A stretch of 6,016 nt of DNA from CAZYVA01 sp964650695 (GCA_964650695.1 CAZYVA010000104.1:1-6016); one strand, 5' to 3'. Positions 1 through 5,230 are shown, counted from the stretch's first letter. The notes: a model not told the origin generated them from the sequence alone. Numbers and translations: made by a program.

Positions 1-20
1 TCATGGCGCTTTCTCCCCAT
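1..20 (-). CDS. Start of a leftward gene cut off by the window edge
   Basis: Only the first six codons are present (MGRKRH), reading leftward from an ATG at 20-18. The start is supported by a near-perfect Shine-Dalgarno AAGGAGG (34-28 on the minus strand) with a 7-nt spacer, and by a good upstream promoter at 172-200. A second ATG at 4-2 exists, but it lies too far from the ribosome binding site. The function cannot be told from six residues. The gene diverges from the lipoprotein foldase at 582. Its leader has competing hairpins around the ribosome binding site, so its translation may be controlled. Confidence 0.55.
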
Positions 21-27
21 ATACCTT

Positions 28-72
28 CCTCCTTTATACGCAGGAGGCGGGTCATCTCCCAGAAACTCCTGC
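28..72 (-). promoter_or_regulatory. Leader with two mutually exclusive hairpins around the SD
   Basis: Read leftward, three segments follow one another: GCAGGAG (72-66), CCTCCTGC (47-40) and the Shine-Dalgarno AGGAGG (33-28). The middle segment can pair perfectly with the first (7 bp, GCAGGAG/CTCCTGC), leaving the ribosome binding site free. It can also pair with the Shine-Dalgarno itself (6 bp, CCTCCT/AGGAGG, 8-nt loop), which would hide it. This is the usual layout of a translational on/off switch. I do not recognise a known riboswitch aptamer in the roughly 90 nt upstream, so the trigger (ligand, temperature, protein or nothing) is unknown. Confidence 0.4.
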
Positions 73-171
73 TTTCCTGAACATAGATTGATGGATCCTA
101 AAAGCAAGTTTTCTGAAAAATGAAATAAGGATGGCTTCTGCCATAGAACCAAAGAAAATATGCTTTTCCTG

Positions 172-200
172 ACTATAACACGTTCCCCGCCACAAGGCAA
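172..200 (-). promoter_or_regulatory. Leftward sigma-A-type promoter
   Basis: On the minus strand, -35 TTGCCT (200-195) and -10 TATAGT (177-172) are separated by exactly 17 bp. A TG one base before the -10 makes it an extended -10. Transcription should start near 165, which gives a leader of about 145 nt before the ATG at 20. A small hairpin, ATGGC/GCCAT (131-144), lies near the 5' end of this leader. The promoter is inferred from consensus matches only. Confidence 0.5.
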
Positions 201-253
201 CCACCAAAAGGGACAGGTTTTGCCATTTTTTATGCAAGATTGTCTTTAAGAGG

Positions 254-282
254 TTTTAAAATGTAAAAAAATATGATATGAT
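254..282 (+). promoter_or_regulatory. Candidate rightward extended -10 promoter
   Basis: An extended -10 (TG at 274-275, then TATGAT at 277-282) lies in AT-rich DNA. The matching -35 position (254-259, TTTTAA) is poor, which is typical of extended -10 promoters. An overlapping second TATGAT is at 272-277. Transcription from here would start near 289 and give a leader of about 290 nt for the lipoprotein gene at 582. A further extended -10-like match (TG at 463-464, TATAAA at 466-471) could be a nearer promoter. Neither is certain. Confidence 0.35.
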
Positions 283-291
283 ACCAAGGTT

Positions 292-318
292 CCAAATACA
301 TGAGGCCAAATACATGAG
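292..318 (+). repeat. Tandem duplication of a 13-bp unit
   Basis: CCAAATACATGAG occurs at 292-304 and again, identically, at 306-318, a period of 14 bp. It lies immediately downstream of the candidate -10 at 277-282, so it would be either an operator with two direct half-sites or part of the initial transcript. A simple replication slippage duplication is equally possible. Confidence 0.7.
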
Positions 319-327
319 TAAGCAGCA

Positions 328-452
328 ACTTTGTACTAAAACACTATGTGCTTTAGTGCAAAGTCAGCAGATTGTAAATGTTTGCGCGGATTGCGGGAGT
401 GCGTAGCACGGGGCAATCCGTCGTATCATAGGGGTCAAAGACTTTTGATCCC
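328..452 (+). other. Three consecutive hairpins in the leader of the lipoprotein gene
   Basis: This non-coding stretch holds three clear inverted repeats. First, 328-340 pairs with 352-364 (13 bp with one G-T wobble, 11-nt loop). Second, CGGATTGC at 387-394 pairs perfectly with 413-420, with an inner GTGC/GCAC stem at 399-409. Third, 431-439 pairs with 444-452 (9 bp with one wobble, 4-nt loop). None is followed by a T-run, so they do not look like rho-independent terminators. No plausible gene lies between 21 and 581. The rest of that interval (about 453-570) shows no further convincing structure. The element may be a structured leader or a dispersed intergenic repeat. Confidence 0.55.
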
Positions 453-581
453 GGCATCATCGTGATATAAAAGAATAGGCTCCGAAGCAGCGGCTGACAG
501 GGTGAACCGGAAGCTTTTATGAATGCGAGTGGAGCAGCGGTGGATAGCCATATCAAAAATACAGATTGATGAGGTGTGTGT

Positions 582-1637
582 ATGAAAAGAAAGGCAGTAT
601 CGATTTTAACGGGGGTTTTCAGTGCGGCGCTTTTTTTGTCTGGCTGCGCGGAAAGCCAGGGGCTTGAGACGGATGACATTACAATTACGCAGTATAAGGG
701 CGTGGAGGTGGCGGCAGTAGAGGAGCCGGAAGAGATCACGGATGAGGATGTAGAGGAACAGATCCAGTCCACGCTGGAAACGCAGAAAGTTTCATCAGAA
801 GTCACGGACCGGGCCGTAGAGGACGGGGATGTGGTCAACATTGACTTTGTCGGAAAAATAGACGGCGAAGAATTTGACGGCGGCGCATCGGAAGGATACG
901 ATCTGGAAATCGGCTCGGACAGTTTTATCGATGGGTTCGAGGATAGTATCATCGGGCATAACACAGGGGATCGTTTTGAATGGAAAGGGAAATTCCCGGA
1001 TGATTATGGGAATGAAGAATATGCGGGGAAAGATGTTGTATTTGAGATTACAGTAAATAAAATTTCGCAGGAGGAGATCCCGGAACTGACGGATGACTTA
1101 GTGGCGGAGCTTTCGGAGGAATCCAAAACGGTCGAAGAATATAAGGAAGAAGTTAAAAAGATGATGGAGGAAGACGCGCAGGCTTCCTATGACGATGAGC
1201 TTGCTGATGAAGTGTGGCAGAAGGTCATGGACAATACAACGGTCAAAAAATACCCGGATGGGGAAATCGATAAGGTAAAAGAACAGATCACGGAACAATA
1301 CAAATCCTATGCGGAATATTATGATATGGAATATGAGGATTTTGTGGAGCAGGCGATGGGGATGACGCTGGAAGACTTGGAAACCCAGACAGAGGAAGTC
1401 GCCAGGAACAATATCCAATCCAATATGGCGGTGGAAGCGATTGCGGACAAGGAAAAGATTGAAATGAGTGATGACGCTTATGAGGCGGAACTGGCTGAAA
1501 TCGCGCAGGAGTATGGATATGAGGATGTGGACGCCCTGAAGGCATCTGTGGAAGATGAAGAGCAGCTTAAGCAAATGGCATTGAAGAATTTGGTTGTGGA
1601 TAAACTGGTTGAATCCTGTATCCAGGTTGAGGAGTAG
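582..1637 (+). CDS. Membrane-anchored trigger-factor-like FKBP peptidyl-prolyl isomerase lipoprotein
   Basis: The predicted protein is 351 aa and is secreted and lipid-anchored. It has a charged MKRK n-region, a hydrophobic core and a lipobox LSGC with the lipidated Cys at residue 22. Residues about 82-160 form an FKBP-type isomerase domain (starting GDVVNIDFVG, with the EEFDGG turn and a closing DVVFEITV strand). Residues about 165-351 match the helical C-terminal chaperone domain of trigger factor in length and acidic, helix-rich composition. The N-terminal ribosome-binding domain of trigger factor is absent and is replaced by the signal peptide. The protein therefore probably folds exported proteins outside the membrane, a role like that of PrsA. 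The start is ATG 582, because GAGG at 571-574 gives a 7-nt spacer; the in-frame GTG at 576 is too close to it. The gene is monocistronic and ends at a strong terminator. Confidence 0.9.
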   Translation: MKRKAVSILTGVFSAALFLSGCAESQGLETDDITITQYKGVEVAAVEEPEEITDEDVEEQIQSTLETQKVSSEVTDRAVEDGDVVNIDFVGKIDGEEFDGGASEGYDLEIGSDSFIDGFEDSIIGHNTGDRFEWKGKFPDDYGNEEYAGKDVVFEITVNKISQEEIPELTDDLVAELSEESKTVEEYKEEVKKMMEEDAQASYDDELADEVWQKVMDNTTVKKYPDGEIDKVKEQITEQYKSYAEYYDMEYEDFVEQAMGMTLEDLETQTEEVARNNIQSNMAVEAIADKEKIEMSDDAYEAELAEIAQEYGYEDVDALKASVEDEEQLKQMALKNLVVDKLVESCIQVEE

Positions 1638-1662
1638 ACCAACCGAAATGTTGAAAAAAAGA

Positions 1663-1705
1663 GAGGGTTTTCAGTATCGGCGCGGATATTGAAAATCCTC
1701 TTTTT
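1663..1705. terminator. Bidirectional rho-independent terminator
   Basis: Arms 1663-1678 and 1685-1700 form a 16-bp stem with two wobble pairs and a 6-nt loop (GGCGCG). Rightward, it is followed by TTTTT at 1701-1705. Leftward, it is followed by seven T on the minus strand (A-tract 1654-1660). It lies between the convergent lipoprotein gene ending at 1637 and the isomerase gene ending at 1726, so it serves both. Confidence 0.9.
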
Positions 1706-1725
1706 GCGTTAGGGGATAGGATCGA

Positions 1726-2166
1726 TCAGCGGTTGTTGTCATAGGCCCGGAAAGCATCTACTTTTGGCTGGGAGGCGCATCCTGGCACAAATTCATTCGT
1801 CAGGAACGCTTCAATCAGCTCTTCCCTTAATTTATTGCCGGTTGTGAAAGCGCCCATGCAGGCAATATTTGCATCGTTGCTGAGACGTGCCCTTTTTGCG
1901 GAGTAAATATCAGAGATCAGTGCGGCGTAAGCGCCCTTTACCTTGTTTGCAGCGATAGAAACGCCGATCCCGGTCCCGCAGATCAGGATGCCGCGGTCAT
2001 ATTCACCGGCGGCGACGGCCTCCGCAACTTTTACGGAAGTATTGGCGTAAATCGGGTCTTCGCTTCCGAAATCGGTTATGTCTCCGAGTTTTTTGGCTTC
2101 AATAAACCTGATGAGCTGTTCTTTTGCTTCCTGGGCGTTTGGATCGCATCCAATTGCAATTTTCAT
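1726..2166 (-). CDS. RpiB/LacA/LacB-family sugar-phosphate isomerase, variant active site
   Basis: This 146-aa cytoplasmic protein belongs to the RpiB/LacAB aldose-ketose isomerase family. It has the N-terminal MKIAIGCD strand, the core loop ICGTGIG (62-68) with catalytic Cys63, and the following AANKVKG helix. It departs from true ribose-5-phosphate isomerase B at several positions. The DH pair after strand 1 is D8-P9. The ring-opening His of the xHND motif is Ser96 (LSNDAN). The GGRHxxRV phosphate motif is replaced by GCASQPKV (129-136). A substrate other than ribose 5-phosphate is likely, for example a tetrulose phosphate or another ketose phosphate as described for DerI/LacB-type relatives; that is inference. 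The start is ATG 2166, because AAAGGAGG (2183-2176) lies 9 nt upstream. The ATG at 2175 directly abuts that site. The gene has its own promoter, shared symmetrically with the divergent HD gene. Confidence 0.88.
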   Translation of the reverse strand: MKIAIGCDPNAQEAKEQLIRFIEAKKLGDITDFGSEDPIYANTSVKVAEAVAAGEYDRGILICGTGIGVSIAANKVKGAYAALISDIYSAKRARLSNDANIACMGAFTTGNKLREELIEAFLTNEFVPGCASQPKVDAFRAYDNNR

Positions 2167-2207
2167 GGCAAACATCCTCCTTTATGATAAAATCGTTTCT
2201 ATCTGCT

Positions 2208-2236
2208 ATCATATAAGAATTTTCCGGCGTAGTCAA
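2208..2236 (-). promoter_or_regulatory. Promoter of the variant isomerase gene
   Basis: On the minus strand, -35 TTGACT (2236-2231) and -10 TATGAT (2213-2208) are separated by 17 bp, each matching consensus at five of six positions. Transcription should begin near 2201, about 35 nt before the ATG at 2166. The -35 lies in the left arm of the palindrome at 2232-2252. Confidence 0.75.
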
Positions 2237-2252
2237 GCGTGTCTCGCTTGAC
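2232..2252. promoter_or_regulatory. Palindrome holding both divergent -35 boxes, candidate operator
   Basis: GTCAAGCG (2232-2239) and CGCTTGAC (2245-2252) are perfect inverted repeats around a 5-bp centre. Each arm, read outward, is CGCTTGAC and contributes the TTGAC of the -35 box on its own side. The three extra symmetric bases (CGC) are not needed for a -35 box. The site is therefore a good candidate for one dimeric regulator acting on both promoters. The hairpin has no T-run and lies upstream of both transcripts, so a terminator role is unlikely. Confidence 0.6.
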
Positions 2253-2276
2253 CTCAAAATCAGGAAGGATTATACT
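2248..2276 (+). promoter_or_regulatory. Promoter of the HD hydrolase gene
   Basis: -35 TTGACC (2248-2253) and -10 TATACT (2271-2276) are separated by 17 bp, each matching consensus at five of six positions. Transcription should start near 2283, about 30 nt before the ATG at 2314. It is back to back with the leftward promoter at 2208-2236. Confidence 0.75.
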
Positions 2277-2313
2277 CGGATCATAAAAAACTGCTGCCGG
2301 AAAGGATGGGACA

Positions 2314-2835
2314 ATGGAGTATAGGATGGAAAAACTGGACAAGCTGATAAGGAAAATGCTGGAATATGAGCAGGGAAATCCTGGGCGGGCGCAGCACTTC
2401 ATCAAGGTGCATAGTTTTGCGAGGATCATAGGCTCTGGGGAAAGGCTGGGAGAAAAAGAGCAATATACGTTAGAGGCTGCGGCGATCGTGCATGATATCG
2501 GGATCCGTGCGGCCAAGGAAAAGTACGGGAAATGCAATGGAAGGATGCAGGAAGAGGAAGGTCCGGCTATCGCCAGGAAAGTACTGGAAGAACTGGGATT
2601 TGAGCCGGACATCATAGACAGGGTTTGCTACCTGGTGGGCCATCACCATACGTATTCCAACGTGGACGGCCTGGATTACCGAATCCTTCTGGAAGCGGAT
2701 TTTATCGTAAATGCTTATGAATACGGGCTTCAAGGCAAGGCTATGTATGCGGCTTTTCAGAATATTTTCGGGACCGCAACCGGTAAGGAGATCTATTTGG
2801 GGATGTTTGACAGTTCTGGTACTCCACAGTTTTGA
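2314..2835 (+). CDS. HD-domain metal-dependent phosphohydrolase
   Basis: This 173-aa cytoplasmic protein carries the HD superfamily metal site. His33 lies in HFIKVHSFA, the H60-D61 doublet in IVHDIGI, His110-112 in LVGHHHTY, and the closing Asp129 in LEADFIV. Nearly the whole length is the HD domain, with no partner domain. HD proteins hydrolyse phosphomonoesters or nucleotides using divalent metal; the substrate here is unknown. ATG 2314 is chosen because GGAAAGGA (2299-2306) is well spaced. ATG 2326, preceded by GGAG at 2316-2319, is a reasonable alternative that would remove four residues. The gene shares a symmetric divergent promoter with the variant isomerase, hinting at co-regulation. 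Its last 43 bp, encoding residues 160-173, overlap the end of the convergent HAD gene. I see no terminator of its own. Confidence 0.88.
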   Translation: MEYRMEKLDKLIRKMLEYEQGNPGRAQHFIKVHSFARIIGSGERLGEKEQYTLEAAAIVHDIGIRAAKEKYGKCNGRMQEEEGPAIARKVLEELGFEPDIIDRVCYLVGHHHTYSNVDGLDYRILLEADFIVNAYEYGLQGKAMYAAFQNIFGTATGKEIYLGMFDSSGTPQF

Positions 2836-3602
2836 AGGATTTCAGACAATACGCGTTCCACAGAATCCGTGCGTCTTTTGGCATGCTTTTCGACGCCTGG
2901 CGCGCACGGGATCATAGCGTAGCTGATGCCTGCGGTTTCCAGCATTTCCACGTCGTTTTGCTGGTCGCCGAAAGCAATGCCGTCTTTGGCGGAGAATCCA
3001 AAATGGCGGCACAGGCCGGAGAGGGCGCTGCCCTTGTTGGCGTTTGGCGCAATAAAATCAATCCAGATATTTCCGGATGTGACCACTTTGATCTCGGAGC
3101 GGAACAATTTTTGGAAGTGGGATAAGATACGTTCCGACCCCTGGAAATCGCAGATGGCAAATTTCAGGTAAGGATCCGTGATTTGCTTTAAATCATCGAC
3201 AAGCTGTACATCATACCCGATCTCGTGGCGGAGATGATGGATAAACGTTTCGTTTTTGGAATCTGTGTACATAATGTTTTCACAGGAAACCATATAATCA
3301 CAGCCGGGGAATTTTTTTGCGGCATCAAAGATACGAAGCGCCAGGGAACGTTCAATGACCCCTCTGGAGATGACCTGATGGTTGTGGATGCAAAGGGAGC
3401 CGTTTTCGGCAATATAGGAGATGTCGTCCTGGATGGGACGGAACATCCGGTACATGTTCTGGTACTGCCTGCCGCTGGCGGCGATAAAACGGATGCCTTT
3501 TTCTTTTAATTGTAAAATCATTTCAAGGATCGCAGGATCTGGGCATTGCGCACCGCTTTTCAGGAGGGTGCCATCCAGGTCGCTGGCTATGTATTTAATC
3601 AT
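2793..3602 (-). CDS. Cof-type HAD-family sugar phosphatase
   Basis: The 269-aa protein has all four HAD motifs: DLDGT with the nucleophile Asp8 and acid/base Asp10, AASGR with Ser43, NKG with Lys190, and GDQQND with Asp213 and Asp217. The large cap between motifs II and III (about residues 80-185) marks the Cof/IIB group, whose members dephosphorylate sugar phosphates, phosphorylated cofactors or flavin precursors. The exact substrate is unknown. The start is ATG 3602, because motif I begins five residues later and AGAGGA (3619-3614) lies 11 nt upstream. The frame stays open for another 129 codons upstream, but that stretch reads through non-coding DNA and the start of the divergent rpiB. The C-terminal 14 residues overlap the HD gene antisense. 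The gene is transcribed alone from a likely promoter at 3757-3785. Confidence 0.9.
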   Translation of the reverse strand: MIKYIASDLDGTLLKSGAQCPDPAILEMILQLKEKGIRFIAASGRQYQNMYRMFRPIQDDISYIAENGSLCIHNHQVISRGVIERSLALRIFDAAKKFPGCDYMVSCENIMYTDSKNETFIHHLRHEIGYDVQLVDDLKQITDPYLKFAICDFQGSERILSHFQKLFRSEIKVVTSGNIWIDFIAPNANKGSALSGLCRHFGFSAKDGIAFGDQQNDVEMLETAGISYAMIPCAPGVEKHAKRRTDSVERVLSEILQNCGVPELSNIPK

Positions 3603-3646
3603 TTTGGGTTTTGTCCTCTCGCAGTATGAATTCTTCCCGCACTTTG

Positions 3647-3751
3647 CAGCAGTACCGGCAGCAGCCAGGTCTACAGGCTGGATTTGCTGCGTTACTATAG
3701 GCAGCCTCTTGGCCAGGAATAGTAACTTTGCTGCGCTGCTTATTACTGTTG
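3647..3751. repeat. Cloverleaf-like palindromic element between HAD and rpiB genes
   Basis: Nested inverted repeats occupy this stretch. An outer stem pairs 3647-3654 with 3744-3751 (8 bp, one wobble). GCAGC at 3658-3662 then pairs with GCTGC at 3735-3739. Inside are two hairpins: CAGCC/GGCTG (3662-3666 with 3676-3680, sharing one base with the previous stem) and GTTACTAT/ATAGTAAC (3691-3698 with 3719-3726, perfect 8 bp). A direct repeat TTTGCTGCG also occurs at 3683-3691 and 3727-3735. It is either a dispersed palindromic repeat (REP or MITE-like) or a structured 5' leader of the HAD gene, whose predicted start site near 3750 sits at its edge. Confidence 0.5.
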
Positions 3752-3756
3752 TGGAT

Positions 3757-3785
3757 ATTATAATATAAAAAAAACGGGATGGAAA
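3757..3785 (-). promoter_or_regulatory. Promoter of the HAD gene
   Basis: On the minus strand, -35 TTTCCA (3785-3780) and a perfect -10 TATAAT (3762-3757) are separated by 17 bp, with a T-tract in the spacer. The -10 lies in a 12-bp palindrome, ATATTATAATAT (3755-3766), so a rightward TATAAT (3759-3764) also exists. Its -35 position (CTGCTT, 3736-3741) is poor, so it is only a weak candidate for rpiB. Confidence 0.5.
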
Positions 3786-3844
3786 GGGTGGAAGCTGGTT
3801 TTGAATCGTGATAAAATAAAAAAAGATTTTGATGGTGTACGCAC

Positions 3845-3892
3845 CCTGCTGGTTTGTGAGGCGGCAAGCAGGCGGGAGAAAGCAGCCTGCTT
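3845..3892 (+). promoter_or_regulatory. Leader hairpins upstream of rpiB
   Basis: AAGCAGGC (3866-3873) pairs perfectly with GCCTGCTT (3885-3892), with an 11-nt loop. Its left arm can instead pair with the earlier CCTGCT (3845-3850), 6 bp. The stronger hairpin ends 18 nt before the ribosome binding site (AGGAAGG, 3911-3917) and is not followed by a T-run. It may be an mRNA-stabilising or regulatory leader structure. The function is unknown. Confidence 0.4.
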
Positions 3893-3926
3893 CGGGAATC
3901 ATAGCAAGAAAGGAAGGACAAACAGG

Positions 3927-4385
3927 ATGAAAATTGGGATTGGAAATGACCATTCCGCGCTGGATATGAAAAAAGAGGTGATAGAGCATTTAAAGGAACT
4001 GGGACATGAGGTTGTCAATTATGGGACGGACAGCAGCGCTAGCTGCAACTATCCGGAGTATGGGGAGAAAGTTGCAAAAGCGGTGGTAGCGGGGGAGGTG
4101 GACTGCGGTATTTTGATATGTGGGACCGGGATTGGCATTTCCCTGGCAGCGAATAAAGTGAATGGAATCCGCGCGGCCGTGTGCAGCGAGCCATATTCCG
4201 CGAAATTGTCGAAGCAGCACAATAACAGCAATATTCTCGCGTTCGGCGCGCGTGTGATTGGGATTGAGACGGCTAAGATGATGATTGACGAGTGGCTGGG
4301 CGCCCAGTTCCAGGGCGGACGCCATGCCCAGCGCGTGCAGATGATTATGGATATTGAAGCCAGGAATTGTAGTGAACGGCCATAA
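3927..4385 (+). CDS. rpiB: Ribose-5-phosphate isomerase B
   Basis: The 152-aa cytoplasmic enzyme is predicted to interconvert ribose 5-phosphate and ribulose 5-phosphate in the non-oxidative pentose phosphate pathway. The key family residues are present: D8-H9 in GNDHSA, catalytic Cys65 in ICGTGIG (64-70), ring-opening His98 in KQHNNSN, and GGRHAQRV (130-137) with the His and Arg that contact sugar and phosphate. The length is normal for RpiB. Allose-6-phosphate isomerase activity is a known side function of some members and cannot be excluded. The start is ATG 3927, because AGGAAGG at 3911-3917 has a 9-nt spacer and the family begins with MKIGIGxDH. The frame is open upstream to 3801, but that stretch has no ribosome binding site and no family similarity. 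The gene diverges from the HAD phosphatase. A lipoprotein gene follows after 125 bp with no visible terminator between them. Confidence 0.92.
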   Translation: MKIGIGNDHSALDMKKEVIEHLKELGHEVVNYGTDSSASCNYPEYGEKVAKAVVAGEVDCGILICGTGIGISLAANKVNGIRAAVCSEPYSAKLSKQHNNSNILAFGARVIGIETAKMMIDEWLGAQFQGGRHAQRVQMIMDIEARNCSERP

Positions 4386-4510
4386 TGCTTGATCTTTGGG
4401 CGCATGAACGACGAATTTATATATCTGTCTCAAATCGCCGTGAATCGTAACTGTGCATGACAGGCTGTAGGAGTGCGTACCGGGTACGGAAAAAAGAGGA
4501 AAGGATGATC

Positions 4511-5176
4511 ATGTGGATGGGAAAACAGACGATTATGGCATTTGCAGGGCTGATTTGTGCTTCCTGCATTCTTGCAGGTTGCAGTTCTTCTTCCGGGGAT
4601 TCTTCCGGCGATACGGCACAGGAAGAAGCAGAGACACAGGAGGGGGTAGAGGGACAGGATGGGACCAAGGCCGACGCTTCCGATCAGGCGTATGAGTATG
4701 ATGAGCTGCAGTCCTTGTTTACGGAGATTACCCTTGATACGACGGAGCAGGAATTAGAAAGCGCGGCGGCCGGAAAAGGGCTTTTTTACACGACACAAGC
4801 CTACAGCACAGAAGATGAAGAGACGTTCATCTACAACCTAGCCTTTACAGAAGGGGCGGCAAAACAGGAAAATGCAGAGCCGGGCGACCATCTGGAGGTT
4901 TGGTATGAAAAAGAGACAGGGGCAATGATGCTTGCCCGGTATTTTAAAGCGGAGTCGGCGGACTATACGGGGCTTCTCTATGGTTTCGGGACATGGTATG
5001 ATTTCAGGGATATCGATGCCCAGGACTATGCAGGATACTATATCATCGACAGCTATGGGAAAAATAAGGGGATAACGATTAAACATACGGATGGGGAAGA
5101 AAGCAGGAGCAATTATTTTGCTTGCGGATCAGCCGGGGAAGTTATGGATAAAGTCATTGGCTTTTTTGAAGAATAA
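4511..5176 (+). CDS. Secreted lipoprotein of unknown function
   Basis: I do not recognise this 221-aa protein. It begins with a hydrophobic signal peptide ending in lipobox LAGC (lipidated Cys24). A low-complexity Ser/Gly/Asp/Glu/Gln linker follows (about 25-60), typical of a spacer crossing the cell wall. A compact mixed domain of about 160 residues comes next, rich in Tyr, Phe and Gly, with many acidic residues. It has no cysteine pair or catalytic motif I can name. Three nearby ATGs (4505, 4511, 4517) are in frame. 4511 is preferred because GAGGAAAGG (4496-4504) gives usable spacing; the ATG at 4457 has no ribosome binding site. The gene lies 125 bp downstream of rpiB, with only a weak promoter-like match (about 4396-4425) in between, so co-transcription is possible. 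It ends at the hairpin terminator at 5231-5280. Confidence 0.8.
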   Translation: MWMGKQTIMAFAGLICASCILAGCSSSSGDSSGDTAQEEAETQEGVEGQDGTKADASDQAYEYDELQSLFTEITLDTTEQELESAAAGKGLFYTTQAYSTEDEETFIYNLAFTEGAAKQENAEPGDHLEVWYEKETGAMMLARYFKAESADYTGLLYGFGTWYDFRDIDAQDYAGYYIIDSYGKNKGITIKHTDGEESRSNYFACGSAGEVMDKVIGFFEE

Positions 5177-5230
5177 GCCGCGAACATTCAATCCCTCCTT
5201 GGTGGGTTTCAAAAGCAGGCAAACAGAAAG

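Noticed and set aside
52..237. 61-codon leftward frame starting at a TTG
   Set aside because: It contains the better promoter (172-200) and much of the leader of the gene starting at 20; no ribosome binding site or recognisable protein.
499..510. AGGGTGAACCGG, resembling the T-box motif
   Set aside because: The UGGN bulge sequence is not preserved, there is no overlapping terminator with a T-run, and the downstream gene is not an amino-acid or tRNA synthetase gene.
353..964. 203-codon leftward open frame
   Set aside because: Ser/Pro-rich translation with no family pattern; most of it is antisense to the clearly coding lipoprotein foldase and it has no good ribosome binding site.
2832..3509. 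Several rightward open frames opposite the HAD gene
   Set aside because: They are antisense shadows of a gene with all four HAD motifs and show no domain pattern of their own.
3801..3926. N-terminal extension of RpiB
   Set aside because: The family starts at MKIGIGxDH; the upstream codons have no ribosome binding site and overlap leader hairpins.
3603..3989. N-terminal extension of the HAD protein
   Set aside because: HAD motif I begins five residues after the ATG at 3602; the extension crosses the promoter and palindromic element and runs into the divergent rpiB gene.
4476..4488. CGTAC/GTACG inverted repeat
   Set aside because: Only 5 bp with a 3-nt centre; too short to call an operator or terminator without other support.
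4457..4510. Earlier ATG for the unknown lipoprotein
   Set aside because: It would add a charged stretch before the signal peptide and lacks a ribosome binding site, while GAGGAAAGG serves the later ATGs.
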